Of a stretch of DNA of 64,000 nt, positions 39,287-48,402 are shown piece after piece. Position 1 is the first letter of the stretch; every line of letters starts with the position of its first letter. Origin of the DNA: Cellulomonas sp. KH9 (lineage in GTDB: Bacteria > Actinomycetota > Actinomycetes > Actinomycetales > Cellulomonadaceae). A program made the position numbers and the translations under genes. Below the pieces are notes generated by a model. That model worked only from the letters and a program-made list of their open reading frames with translations, did not search any database and was not told where the DNA came from. Where the stretch lies: positions 265,519 to 329,518 of the forward strand of contig NZ_FOSE01000004.1 in NCBI RefSeq assembly GCF_900114185.1. The letters are read 5' to 3'.

Positions 39287-40537
39287 TCAGAAGATCCAGG
39301 GGCACACCGGCGCGCGGGAGGAGGCGAAGGCCGCGGTCACCCGGTCCAGGGCGGGCACCTCGCCGGCGAGGAGCCCGGCGGACGCCAGCGCCGTGGCCGA
39401 CCGTCCCCCGAGGTACAGGGCGCCGAGCTCCCGGACGTCGAGCCGCACGTCGGCCTCGGCCGTGGTGCGCGCGACGTCCGCGGCGCCCGTCCCGTCCACG
39501 GCGACGCGCCAGCGCCCGGCGTTCTGCGGGAGCAGCTCGTCCGTCACGTCCAGCACGACGTCCAGCGGTGCCGCGTACCGCCGGGCGGTCAGGGCCGCCG
39601 GCAGGTCCAGCAGCCGCACCCACAGGTTGTCGGACGTGCGCCGCTGCACCGGGCGCGGGTTCACGAGGAGGTGGAGCAGCGGGTCGTCGACCGGGAGCAT
39701 CGGCGTCTCGACCCGGGTGGTCAGGTCGAGGTCGAGCAGGAACGTCCACAGGCGGTGGGTCGCTGCGGCGTCGAGCGCGGCGGCCAGCCGGACCCTCACG
39801 GTGTAGTCCGGCCCGGCCTCGCCCCAGGCCTCCTTGCGGGCGAGGAGCGCCAGGCCGCGCACCTCCTGGCCCTCACGGACCGTCGCGAGCAGCAGGGGCT
39901 CGAAGCCCTGGCGCCAGGCCGACGGGTCGGCCACGGCTCGCACGCGCAACGGCGCCGCACCGCGCGGCATCCAGCCGGGCCGCCCGGCGCCGGCCCGCCG
40001 TCCCAGGTCCTCCACGAGGTCCGCGTGGCGGTCCGGGTCGACGCGCTCCAGGTGGACGGTCAGCGCGTCGCTGCCGGGTACCGGACGCAGGGCGGCCCCG
40101 CGGGGCAGCGTCAGCCGGACGTCGTCGGCGGCGCTGCCGTAGCCGAACCGGCCGTAGATGGCGGCCTCCGCCGCGAAGAGCGCCGACACGGGCTCCCCGC
40201 GCTCCAGCGACCGCTCGAGGTGCGTCGCGATCATCGCGCGCAGCAGCCCGCGACGACGCTGGTCGGGCCGCACCGCGACCCACGTCAGGCCGGCACAGGG
40301 CACGGTGCCGCCCCCGGGCACGGGCATCGCGAACTCGTAGGACCCGTGCACCGCGGCGAACGTGCCGTCCGGCGCCTCGACCGCCATCGTCCGGTCCGGC
40401 GGGATCGGGAACGGCAGCGACTCCTCGACCTCCGGGTCGGGGACCACGGCGAACGCGAGCTGGTCGGTGGTGCGGAACTCGGCGAGCCGGTCGGCCGGCA
40501 CGGCCACGGTGCGGTATCCGGGGGGCAGGGCGCTCAT
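39287..40537 (-). CDS. GNAT acetyltransferase, Eis-like
   Basis: 416 residues with the Eis layout: N-terminal GNAT domain (LTWVAVRPDQRRRGLLRAMI, the acetyl-CoA site), a second GNAT-like domain, and a C-terminal sterol-carrier-like domain (VVLDVTDELLPQNAGRWRV). The protein ends in the terminal carboxylate-bearing VCPWIF, like Eis, whose C-terminus acts in catalysis. Eis enzymes acetylate aminoglycosides and other amines at several positions. The ATG at 40537 follows CAGGAT by seven bases; an in-frame ATG at 40546 lies in the -10. Confidence 0.88.
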   Translation of the reverse strand: MSALPPGYRTVAVPADRLAEFRTTDQLAFAVVPDPEVEESLPFPIPPDRTMAVEAPDGTFAAVHGSYEFAMPVPGGGTVPCAGLTWVAVRPDQRRRGLLRAMIATHLERSLERGEPVSALFAAEAAIYGRFGYGSAADDVRLTLPRGAALRPVPGSDALTVHLERVDPDRHADLVEDLGRRAGAGRPGWMPRGAAPLRVRAVADPSAWRQGFEPLLLATVREGQEVRGLALLARKEAWGEAGPDYTVRVRLAAALDAAATHRLWTFLLDLDLTTRVETPMLPVDDPLLHLLVNPRPVQRRTSDNLWVRLLDLPAALTARRYAAPLDVVLDVTDELLPQNAGRWRVAVDGTGAADVARTTAEADVRLDVRELGALYLGGRSATALASAGLLAGEVPALDRVTAAFASSRAPVCPWIF

Positions 40538-40647
40538 GCGGGTCATCCTGGGCGGTCGGCACGTGCGGGTGCACCTGTTTTCGCCTCCGGTGCGACGCAC
40601 GGTCGCACGTGCTCGGTGCCGCCCGGGCGCCCGCCTAGGCTCGTCCC

Positions 40648-41715
40648 GTGACCCCGCCGCGCCCAGCCCCGACCGGCTGGCTGTGGCGTGTGCTGGCCGG
40701 GTGGGCCCGGGGCCCGCAGACGGTCGTCGGCGCGGTCCTCTGCCTCGCCGCGGTGCTGTACACCGCGGCCGTCCTGTGGCGGCCGGCGTGGTTCGCCCCC
40801 TCGGGGCTGCTCCTGCTGCTGCTCGTCGGCGCGTACGTGCTGCGGTGGCGCGCGCTGCTCGTCCTGGTCGCCTCCGTGGTCCTGCTCACCGCGGGCCTGA
40901 CCGCGGCGGACGCGGTCGACCTGGGGCAGGTCGTGGTGGTGGTGCTCGGGTGCGGTGCGGTCGTGACCTTCGGGGTCGAACGCGAGCGGCTCGGTCTGCA
41001 GGGTGCCCCCGGTGCGCTCATGCTCGTCGACCTGCGCGACCGGCTGAGCGCCGGCGGACGGCTGCCGGCACTGCCCGGACGCTGGCAGGCGGACGCCGAG
41101 GTGCGCTCCGCCCACGGCGCCGCGTTCTCCGGGGACTTCGTCGTCGGGCACCGCAGCGGCGGCTCCTTCGAGGTGGTGCTCGTCGACGTCTCGGGCAAGG
41201 GCCAGGCCGCGGGTGTCCGCGCGCTGCAGCTGCAGGGTGCGCTGGGCGGGCTGCTCGGTGCGCTGCCGGCCGACGAGTTCCTGCCGGCGGCGAACCGGTA
41301 CCTGCTCGAGCAGGGCTGGGACGAGGGGTTCGCCACGGCCGTCCACCTGGCGATCGACCTGGGCACGGGCCGGTACCGCGTCGCGAGCGCGGGCCACCCC
41401 CCGCCCGCGGTGCTGCACGCGGGCTCCGGTCGCATCGACGTGCTCGACACCGCGGGCGGTGTCGCGCTCGGCATCCTGGAGGACATGCGACCGGGGACGG
41501 TGACGGGCTCGCTCGCGCACGGTGACGTCGTCGTGCTCTACACCGACGGGCTCGTCGAGGCACCGGGGCGCGACGTCGACCAGGGGATCGACCGGCTGCT
41601 CGGCGTGGTCGAGGCGGTCGTCGCGGCCAGGCCGGGCAGCGCGCACGAGGTCCTGGCGGGCGTGCGCGCCGCCGAGGACGACGACCGCGCGGTCGTGGTC
41701 GTGCGGCGGAGCTGA
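40648..41715 (+). CDS. SpoIIE/PP2C-type serine phosphatase with membrane domain
   Basis: 355 residues. Four hydrophobic segments in the first ~120 residues, then a PPM phosphatase domain: ADAEVRSAHGAAFSGDFVVG, VVLVDVSGKGQAAG, YRVASAGHPPPAVL, VVLYTDGLVEAPG, with the metal-binding Asp residues. Such proteins dephosphorylate anti-sigma-factor antagonists. The GTG at 40648 follows TAGGCT (40636-40641) by six bases. No anti-sigma partner is nearby. One base separates it from the next gene. Confidence 0.9.
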   Translation: MTPPRPAPTGWLWRVLAGWARGPQTVVGAVLCLAAVLYTAAVLWRPAWFAPSGLLLLLLVGAYVLRWRALLVLVASVVLLTAGLTAADAVDLGQVVVVVLGCGAVVTFGVERERLGLQGAPGALMLVDLRDRLSAGGRLPALPGRWQADAEVRSAHGAAFSGDFVVGHRSGGSFEVVLVDVSGKGQAAGVRALQLQGALGGLLGALPADEFLPAANRYLLEQGWDEGFATAVHLAIDLGTGRYRVASAGHPPPAVLHAGSGRIDVLDTAGGVALGILEDMRPGTVTGSLAHGDVVVLYTDGLVEAPGRDVDQGIDRLLGVVEAVVAARPGSAHEVLAGVRAAEDDDRAVVVVRRS

Positions 41716-41716
41716 C

Positions 41717-42043
41717 GTGGCGGACGACTACGTCGAGGAGGTCCACGCGCTGGTCGCGGTGATCCCCCCGGGGCGGGTCATGACGTACGGGCTGGTCGCC
41801 GAGGTCCTCGCGGACCGCGGGACGGCGGTGGGACGGCCGCCGCGCGGCGGACCGCGGCAGGTCGGGCGCGCGATGGCGACGGGTGGCGACGTCCCGTGGT
41901 GGCGCGTCGTGACGGCGGCCGGCGACCCGCCCGCGCACCACCGCGACCGTGCGCTGAAGCACCTGCGCGCCGAGGGCACGCCGCTGACGGCCGACGGACG
42001 CCGCGTGCGCGTCCGTCAGGCCGTGTGGTTCCCCGACGACTGA
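41717..42043 (+). CDS. alkyltransferase-like protein (ATL)
   Basis: 108 residues: IPPGRVMTYGLVAEVLADRG and the DNA-binding arginine finger region are as in O6-alkylguanine transferases, but the active-site PCHRV reads PWWRVV, with Trp in place of Cys. ATLs bind O6-alkylguanine without repairing it and flag it for nucleotide excision repair. The GTG at 41717 is one base after the phosphatase stop. Confidence 0.92.
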   Translation: MADDYVEEVHALVAVIPPGRVMTYGLVAEVLADRGTAVGRPPRGGPRQVGRAMATGGDVPWWRVVTAAGDPPAHHRDRALKHLRAEGTPLTADGRRVRVRQAVWFPDD

Positions 42044-42104
42044 CGCCGACCGCCGACCCGCACGGCTGCGGGTGCGGGTGCGGGCGCGACGCTCCTATGG
42101 TTCG

Positions 42105-43156
42105 TCAAGCCGGGGTTGTGCCCTGTTCGAGCTGGCGGAACAGGTCGCGGGCGATGTAGCGCTTGAGGCAGCGGCGGATCTCGCGGTCGGTCTTGCCCTG
42201 GGCGCGGCGGCGGTCGATGTAGTCGCGGGTGCGCTGGTCGTAGCGGGTGCGCGAGAGCGCGATGACGTGCAGCGCTCGGTTGAGCTGGCGGTCCCCGGAC
42301 CGGTTCAGCCGGTGCCGGGTGGTCATCCCCGAGGACGCCGGATCGGTGCGGTCCCGGCGAGCATCGCGAACGCCGCCTCAGAGCGGATCCGTCCGGGGTG
42401 GGACCAGGCGATCAACACCTGCGCGGCGACGATCACGCCGATGCCGGGCTGGGTCAGCAGGTCGGGCCGCCAGGCCCGCACGATCTCGCTGATCGCGGTC
42501 TCGTGGTCGCGGGCCTCGCCCTGCAGTGCCAGGACCCGGCGCGCCAGGGTCCGCAGGACGGTCGCGGTGGTCACCGTCTGACGGGTCCACGACGATCGGG
42601 TCCGCAACCGTGCCGCGGTCTGGACCATCACGGCCGTCGTGGCTCCCCGCACCGGGGCGCGCAGCTCCTCGGGAGCGGTGATGACCAGGGCGTGCAGCTG
42701 CCGCTGAGCCATGGTCGCGGCCTCGACCGCCGAGCGGCGGGCGGTCATCAACGCGGCCAGCTCGGCGCGGGGCCCGTCGCCCTTGATGCCGGCGAGGTGC
42801 TCGCGGCCCAGCGCCTCGCGCGCGGCGCGGACTGCGTCCAGGGAGTCGGACTTCGCGCCATGACGGCGCGCGGCCCGCTTCGGACGGTCCAGCTCGACGA
42901 CCTGCTCGTGGGCGGCGCTCAAGAGCCGGGCCAGGCCGGCGCCGTAACCCCCGCCGCCTTCCAGCGCCCAGGTCCGCCGACCGCTGCCCGTGGCATCGGC
43001 CCAGGCCACGAGCTCGGCGTAGCCGCCCGGATCGGTGGGCACCGTCAGCTCGGCGAGCTTGCCACCGGTGGTTGCGTCCACGATCGCCGCGGTGTGGGTG
43101 TGCTTGTGGGTATCGACCCCGATGACGAGATCGACCTGCTGCGCCAGACTGGTCAC
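42105..43156 (-). pseudogene. IS110-family transposase, frameshifted
   Basis: N-terminal part (43156 to 42323, 277 residues): IGVDTHKHTHTAAIV opens the DEDD RuvC-like domain; QPGIGVIVAAQVLIAWS and FAMLAGTAPI belong to the Transposase_20 domain. The frame then fails at about 42340, where one base seems missing; the next frame (42326 to 42105) continues with PASSGMTTRHRLNRSGDRQLNRALH, carrying the catalytic Ser region. The second part could restart at an ATG overlapping the first stop. The GTG at 43156 has AAAGGAG six bases upstream. Confidence 0.85.
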
Positions 43157-43403
43157 TGCGTACTCCTTTGCCGGGGGAACGTGAGGTTCCGGTCCGGCTG
43201 GAGCCCGGCAGGACTGTGACGGGACACGCCCCGGCGGCAACCGCGGCGGTCAAGCTCCTGATCAGGCCAGCAACTCTGGTCGGGCCGGGGCCGGCAGGCA
43301 CGCGCGGACAAGTCGCCGCCAAGGCACGAGACCAGTCAGACCACGAGTCACGCGCGCGCCCACCGACCACAGCCCACCGCTCAGCGAGCCGCGGGCACAA
43401 CCC
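43157..43403 (-). ncRNA. IS110 left non-coding end, candidate bridge RNA
   Basis: About 250 bases without a gene separate the transposase start from the inverted repeat. In IS110-group elements the non-coding end upstream of the recombinase encodes a structured bridge RNA that pairs with target and donor DNA. Several GC-rich stems are visible, but I could not define loops or match them to the flanks, so this is inference from family and position. Confidence 0.35.
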
Positions 43404-43409
43404 TCACAG

Positions 43410-43895
43410 TCAGCCCAGCGCGCGCCGTGAGGAGATCACGCCCGTGTCGAACCCGGCCAGGTGCAGGCCGCCGTGGAACCGCGCGTGCTCGATCTTCACG
43501 CAGCGGTCCATGACGACGTCGAGCCCGGCCTCCTCGCCGCGGCGCGCGACGTCCTCGTGCCACGACCCCAGCTGCAGCCACAGCGTCCTCGCGCCCACCG
43601 CGAGGGTCTCGTCGAGGACCGTCGGCAGGTCGTCGTGGCGGCGGAACACGTCGACCAGGTCGGGCACGACCGGCAGGGCCTCGAGCGACGGGTAGACGGG
43701 CCGGCCGAGGATCTCGTCGGCGCGCGGGTTGACGAAGTACACGTCGTACGGCGAGCTGGACAGCAGGTACGTCGCGACGAAGTACGACGCGCGCGCGGGG
43801 TTGCTCGACGCGCCGACGATCGCGATCGAGCGGGTGGCCCGCAGGATCGACAGCCGCTCGGGGGCGCTGGGCCCCTGCCAGGTGCGCGCGCTCAT
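43410..43895 (-). CDS. CoA-binding protein, YccU family
   Basis: 161 residues with the succinyl-CoA-synthetase-type CoA-binding fold: ATRSIAIVGASSNPARASYFVATYLL, DVYFVNPRADEILGRPVYPSLEALP, VGARTLWLQLGSW, MDRCVKIEHARF. Function is unknown; it binds CoA or a similar nucleotide. Last gene of the sulfur operon, its ATG overlapping the metY stop (ATGA). The stop at 43410 lies within a few bases of the IS. Confidence 0.88.
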   Translation of the reverse strand: MSARTWQGPSAPERLSILRATRSIAIVGASSNPARASYFVATYLLSSSPYDVYFVNPRADEILGRPVYPSLEALPVVPDLVDVFRRHDDLPTVLDETLAVGARTLWLQLGSWHEDVARRGEEAGLDVVMDRCVKIEHARFHGGLHLAGFDTGVISSRRALG

Positions 43896-45214
43896 CGGGC
43901 GTCCTCCCGTGTCGTGCCGGTGGCGGCGGTCAGGGCCTGGTCGAGGTCCCACAGGATGTCCTCGGCGTCCTCGATGCCGACGCTGATGCGCACGAGGTCC
44001 TCGGGCACACCGGCGGCCTCGAGCTGCTCGGCGGACAGCTGCTGGTGCGTCGTCGATCCGGGGTGGATCACCAGGGTGCGGGCGTCGCCCACGTTCGCCA
44101 GGTGGCTGGCGAGCTGCAGCGACTCGATGAACCGGCGCCCCACCTCGCGGCCCGTGACGTCGCCCGCGGGGGCGAGGCGGAACGCGAAGACCGAGCCGGG
44201 GCCCAGCGGCAGGTACCGCTGCGCCCGCTCGTGGTGCGGGTGCGACTCCAGCCCCGCCCACAGCACCGAGGCGATGCGCGGGTCGGACTCGAGCCACGTC
44301 GCGACCTCGCGGGCGTTGGCCAGGTGCGCGTCGATGCGCTGCGGCAGCGTCTCGACGCCCTGCAGCAGGTTGAACGCCGACTGCGGCGACAGGGCCGGGC
44401 CGATGTCCCGCAGCTGCTCGGAGCGCAGCTTGGTGAGGAACCCGTACTCGCCGAAGTTCTCCCACCACCGCACGCCGCCGTAGGACGCGACGGGCTCGGT
44501 CATCGTGGGGAACCGGCCGTTGCCCCAGTCGAAGCGCCCGGACTCCACGATCACGCCGCCGAGGGTCGTGCCGTGCCCGCCGAGGAACTTGGTGGCCGAG
44601 TGGATGACGATGTCCGCACCGTGCTCGAGGGGGCGCACGAGGTACGGCGTCGACAGCGTGGAGTCCACCACGAGCGGCACGCCCGCGGCGTGCGCGACCT
44701 CGGCCAGGCCTGCCAGGTCCGCGATCTCGCCCGACGGGTTCGCGATGACCTCCGTGTAGACGGCCTTCGTCTCCGGGCGGATCGCCGCGGCGTAGTCGGC
44801 CGGGTCCGTGCCGGGCACGAACGTCGTCTCGACGCCGAAGCGCCGCAGCGTCACGTCGAGCTGCGTCACCGTGCCGCCGTAGAGCTGGGCCGAGGCGACG
44901 ATGTGGTCACCGGCTCCGGCCAGGGCGGCGAAGACGAGGAACTCCGCGGCCATGCCGGACGCCGTGGCGACCGCCCCGATACCGCCCTCGAGCGAGGCGA
45001 TGCGCTCCTCGAACGCGGCGACCGTGGGGTTGCCGATGCGGGAGTAGATGTTCCCGTACTTCTGCAGCGCGAAGAGGTTCGCGGCGTCCGTGGTGTCGTC
45101 GAAGACGAACGACGTCGTCTGGTAGATCGGCACCGCGCGCGCGCCGGTGGTGGCGTCGGGGATGCCGCCGGCGTGCAGGGCGCGGGTGCGGAAGCCGAAG
45201 CGGTGCTCGCTCAC
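43892..45214 (-). CDS. metY: O-acetylhomoserine sulfhydrylase
   Basis: 440-residue PLP enzyme of the Cys/Met metabolism family that makes homocysteine and acetate from O-acetylhomoserine and sulfide. [50 protein letters not shown], and PLP-binding Lys in [13 protein letters not shown]. The length and the long insert near 260-300 are those of MetY, not MetB. The GTG at 45214 has AGGAG just upstream; an ATG at 45241 lacks one. It follows acs by 43 bases. Confidence 0.93.
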   Translation of the reverse strand: MSEHRFGFRTRALHAGGIPDATTGARAVPIYQTTSFVFDDTTDAANLFALQKYGNIYSRIGNPTVAAFEERIASLEGGIGAVATASGMAAEFLVFAALAGAGDHIVASAQLYGGTVTQLDVTLRRFGVETTFVPGTDPADYAAAIRPETKAVYTEVIANPSGEIADLAGLAEVAHAAGVPLVVDSTLSTPYLVRPLEHGADIVIHSATKFLGGHGTTLGGVIVESGRFDWGNGRFPTMTEPVASYGGVRWWENFGEYGFLTKLRSEQLRDIGPALSPQSAFNLLQGVETLPQRIDAHLANAREVATWLESDPRIASVLWAGLESHPHHERAQRYLPLGPGSVFAFRLAPAGDVTGREVGRRFIESLQLASHLANVGDARTLVIHPGSTTHQQLSAEQLEAAGVPEDLVRISVGIEDAEDILWDLDQALTAATGTTREDAR

Positions 45215-45257
45215 GGTGCTCCTGTTCTGGGGGTGGGTCATCAGGTCGGCCGGTCGG

Positions 45258-47291
45258 TCAGCGGGGCAGGCCGGCGGTGACGAGCGTGCCGACCTGGTCG
45301 ACCGCCCACGGGTTCTGCAGGGACGTCGTGTCGCCGAGGGCGGTCCCCTCGACGAGCTGGGTGAGCAGCCTGCGCATGATCTTGCCCGAGCGGGTCTTCG
45401 GGACCTCGGGGACGACCAGCACGTGGCGCGGCTTGGCCACCGGGCCGATCTCACGGGCGACGTGCGCGCGCAGCTCCTCGCGCAGCGCGGCGGTCGCGGC
45501 GAGCCACGCAGCGACGTCCTCGACGGGGCCCGGGGGTGTGCTCGGGACGACGAACGCGGCGATGGCCTGGCCCGTCACCGGGTCGGCGACCCCGGCGACC
45601 CCGGCCTCGCCCACCGCCGGGTGCGCGACCAGCGCGGACTCGACCTCGATCGTCGACAGCCGGTGCCCGGAGACGTTGATGACGTCGTCGATCCGCCCGA
45701 GCAGCCACACGAACCGGTCCTCGTCGTACGACGCGCCGTCCCCGGCGAGGAAGTACCCGCCGTGCGGCCCGTGCCCCGCGAACCGCCGCCAGTACGCCTC
45801 GAGGTACCGCTGCGGGTCGCGCCACACCGTGCGCGCCATCCCGGGCCACGGCCGCTCCACGACGAGGAAGCCGCCCTGCCCCGGCTGCACCTCGACCCCG
45901 TCCTCGCCGACGACCTTCGCGGCGATCCCCGGCAGCGGCCGCGTGGCGGAGCCGGGCTTGAGCGTCGTGACGCCGGGGACGGGCGCGATCATCGCGGCGC
46001 CCGTCTCGGACTGCCACCACGTGTCGACGACCGGCGCCTCGTCGCGGCCGAACGTGCGGCGGAACCACACCCACGCCTCGGGGTTGATCGCCTCGCCGAC
46101 CGTGCCGAGCAGCCGGATGCTCGACAGGTCGTGCCCGCCGGGCAGCTCGTCGCCGAACCACGTCATGAACGTGCGGATGAGCGTCGGGGCGGTGTAGTAG
46201 GTCGTCACGCCGTACCGCTCGATGACCTCGAGGTGGCGCTCGCGGTGCGGGGCGTCCGGGGTGCCCTCGTAGATCACCTGCGTGAGCCCGTTCGCCAGCG
46301 GCCCGTAGATCTCGTACGTGTGCGCGGTGACCCACGCGAGGTCGGCGGTGCACCAGTGCACGTCGTCGTCCTGGGCGTCGAACACCGCCCAGTGCGACCA
46401 CGCGGCGTGCGTGAGGTACCCGCCGGAGGTGTGCACCAGGCCCTTGGGCTTGCCGGTGGTGCCCGAGGTGTAGATGACGAACAGCGGGTGCTCGGCGTCG
46501 AACGCCTGCGGCTCGTGGACGTCGGGCTGGCGGTCGACGACGTCGTGCCACCAGACGTCGCGCCCCTCGGTCCACGCCACGTCCTGACCCGTGCGGCGCA
46601 CGACGAGCACGTGCTCGACGTGGTCGAGCCCGGCGACGGCCTCGTCGGCCGCGGACTTCACCTCGACGGCGGACCCGCGGCGGAACTGCCCGTCGCTGGT
46701 GACCAGCACCTTCGCCTCGGTGTCCTGCACGCGGAACCGCACGGCCTCGGCGGAGAACCCGCCGAACACGAGGGAGTGCACCGCGCCGATGCGCGCGATC
46801 GCGAGCGTCACCACGACCGTCTCGGCGATCACGGGCAGGTAGACCACGACACGGTCGCCGGGGCCGACACCCAGCTCCGTGAGCGCGTGGGCGGCCTGGG
46901 CGACCTCGCGCTGCAGCTGTGCGTAGGTGATCGACCGGCGGTCGCCGCGCTCGCCCTCGACGTGCAGCGCGACCCTGTCGCCGCGGCCGGCCGCGACGTG
47001 CCGGTCGACGCAGTTGACCGCGACGTTGAGGCGGCCGCCGACGAACCACTGCGCCTGCGGCACCGTGAGCTCGTCGGGCCCGCCGCCGGGCACCGGGACC
47101 GGCGGCGACCACGTGTGCGCGGTGTGCCACGGCGTGTCCCACTCGAGGCGGCGCGCGGCCTCCTCCCAGAACGCGACCGGGTCGGCCTCGGCGCGTGCCC
47201 AGTCCTCGGGGCGGACGTTCGACGTCGCAGCGAGGTGCGCGGGCGCGGGGTACGTGCGCGTCTCGGTCTGCAGCGCGGTCAGGGCGGTCAT
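45258..47291 (-). CDS. acs: acetyl-CoA synthetase
   Basis: 677-residue AMP-forming enzyme turning acetate, ATP and CoA into acetyl-CoA. Adenylation motif YTSGTTGKPKGLVH, VDTWWQSETGAAM, GRIDDVINVSGHRLST and the acetylatable Lys in PKTRSGKIMRR are all present. The ATG at 47291 overlaps the ssuC stop (ATGA), so it is coupled to a sulfur transporter. MetY and CysK release acetate, which this enzyme could recycle; that link is inference. Confidence 0.96.
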   Translation of the reverse strand: MTALTALQTETRTYPAPAHLAATSNVRPEDWARAEADPVAFWEEAARRLEWDTPWHTAHTWSPPVPVPGGGPDELTVPQAQWFVGGRLNVAVNCVDRHVAAGRGDRVALHVEGERGDRRSITYAQLQREVAQAAHALTELGVGPGDRVVVYLPVIAETVVVTLAIARIGAVHSLVFGGFSAEAVRFRVQDTEAKVLVTSDGQFRRGSAVEVKSAADEAVAGLDHVEHVLVVRRTGQDVAWTEGRDVWWHDVVDRQPDVHEPQAFDAEHPLFVIYTSGTTGKPKGLVHTSGGYLTHAAWSHWAVFDAQDDDVHWCTADLAWVTAHTYEIYGPLANGLTQVIYEGTPDAPHRERHLEVIERYGVTTYYTAPTLIRTFMTWFGDELPGGHDLSSIRLLGTVGEAINPEAWVWFRRTFGRDEAPVVDTWWQSETGAAMIAPVPGVTTLKPGSATRPLPGIAAKVVGEDGVEVQPGQGGFLVVERPWPGMARTVWRDPQRYLEAYWRRFAGHGPHGGYFLAGDGASYDEDRFVWLLGRIDDVINVSGHRLSTIEVESALVAHPAVGEAGVAGVADPVTGQAIAAFVVPSTPPGPVEDVAAWLAATAALREELRAHVAREIGPVAKPRHVLVVPEVPKTRSGKIMRRLLTQLVEGTALGDTTSLQNPWAVDQVGTLVTAGLPR

Positions 47292-48325
47292 GCGAACCTC
47301 CGCAGCAGCTGCTTCTCGGCCAGGGCGACGATCGAGTCGGTCAGCTTCCCCATGAGCGCCAGCAGGACGATCGCGAGCAGGATCCGGTCGACCCGCCCGT
47401 TGTTCTGCGAGTCCGTGAGCAGGAAGCCCAGGCCCATCGACGACGCGATGAGCTCGGCGGCGACGAGGAACAGCCACGCCTGGGCCAGGGCCAGGCGCAG
47501 CCCGGACATGACCGAGGGCAGGACCGCCGGCAGCTGGACCGAGCGGAAGAGGGTCGCGCCGCGCAGCCCGAACGCGCGCCCGGCCTCGACCAGCTGCGGG
47601 TCGACGTGCCGCAGGGCGGCGGCCACGGTCGTGTAGACGGGGAAGAAGGCACCGATCGCGATGAGCGTGACCTTGGAGTCCTCGCCGATCTTCATCCACA
47701 GGATGAGCAGCGGGACCCACGCCAGCGAGGGGACCGCGCGGATCGCCGCGAGCGTCGGGGCGAGCAGCACGTCGCCCACCCGGGACAGGCCGACGACGGC
47801 GGCCACGACGAGTGCGACGCCCCCGCCGAGCGCGAAGCCGAGCAGCACGCGCTGCACGGAGATGGCGACGTGCGTCGCCAGGTCGCCGCGCCCCGCGAGG
47901 TCCACGGCGGCACCCCACACGGACGCGGGGCTGGGCAGCTGGTACGGGGCGACGAGCCCTGCCGTCGTGACGTACTGCCACGCGGCGAGCAGGAGCAGCG
48001 GCAGGACGGCACCGCCGACGACCCGCGTCGCGCGACGTGACCAGAACGGCACGGGCGCGCGGCGGGCGGGAGGGCCGGGGACGGCGGTCCCGCGCTCGGC
48101 GTCGTCGGGCCCGGGGTCGGCGTGCGTGCCGACGGGGTCCCGGGGCCCCGCGTCCACCGGTGCGACGAGCACGGGGACGTCGGTGGGCGGCTCGTCCGCG
48201 GGGCGAGCGTGGGGGTCGCGTGCCGGGTCGCTGCCGTCGTCGAACGGGTTGAGCGCACGGTGCGGCCGGCCCTCGCGGTCGGTCACGGGGCCCGTGCCGG
48301 CGCCGCCGATCCATCCGTCGGTCAT
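47288..48325 (-). CDS. ssuC: ABC transporter permease, sulfonate/taurine (SsuC) type
   Basis: 345 residues. An unusual hydrophilic N-terminus of about 95 residues, then six TM. The EAA loop EAGRAFGLRGATLFRSVQLPAVLPSVMSG and AWLFLVAAELIASSMGLGFLL are typical of the Ssu/Tau/Nrt permease group. Substrate class (sulfonate rather than nitrate) is inferred from the metY neighbour and the Cys-rich leader upstream of the operon. Confidence 0.88.
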   Translation of the reverse strand: MTDGWIGGAGTGPVTDREGRPHRALNPFDDGSDPARDPHARPADEPPTDVPVLVAPVDAGPRDPVGTHADPGPDDAERGTAVPGPPARRAPVPFWSRRATRVVGGAVLPLLLLAAWQYVTTAGLVAPYQLPSPASVWGAAVDLAGRGDLATHVAISVQRVLLGFALGGGVALVVAAVVGLSRVGDVLLAPTLAAIRAVPSLAWVPLLILWMKIGEDSKVTLIAIGAFFPVYTTVAAALRHVDPQLVEAGRAFGLRGATLFRSVQLPAVLPSVMSGLRLALAQAWLFLVAAELIASSMGLGFLLTDSQNNGRVDRILLAIVLLALMGKLTDSIVALAEKQLLRRFA

Positions 48326-48402
48326 GAGGTGGCTCCTGGGGGAGGAGGGGTGGTGCGGGGGTGCGGCGCCCGCCCGGGGGGCCGGGCGGGCGCCGCGTGC
48401 GG

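Larger units (their letters stand above)
42100..43410 (-). mobile_element. IS110-family insertion sequence, approximate bounds
   Basis: A frameshifted IS110-type transposase with about 250 bases of non-coding DNA upstream of it. The 11-mer gggttgtgccc (42113-42123) recurs inverted as gggcacaaccc (43393-43403), near both ends, as a subterminal inverted repeat. No target duplication is expected in this family. It lies between the ATL gene and the 3' end of a CoA-binding-protein gene and breaks no visible gene. Exact ends are not determined. Confidence 0.75.

Noticed and set aside
41717..42043. Active O6-methylguanine methyltransferase
   Set aside because: The active-site Cys is replaced by Trp (PWWRVV), so it is an alkyltransferase-like protein.
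42068..42085. gcgggt tandem run as IS end or att site
   Set aside because: Three short GC-rich units in non-coding DNA, with no matching copy at the other end of the element.
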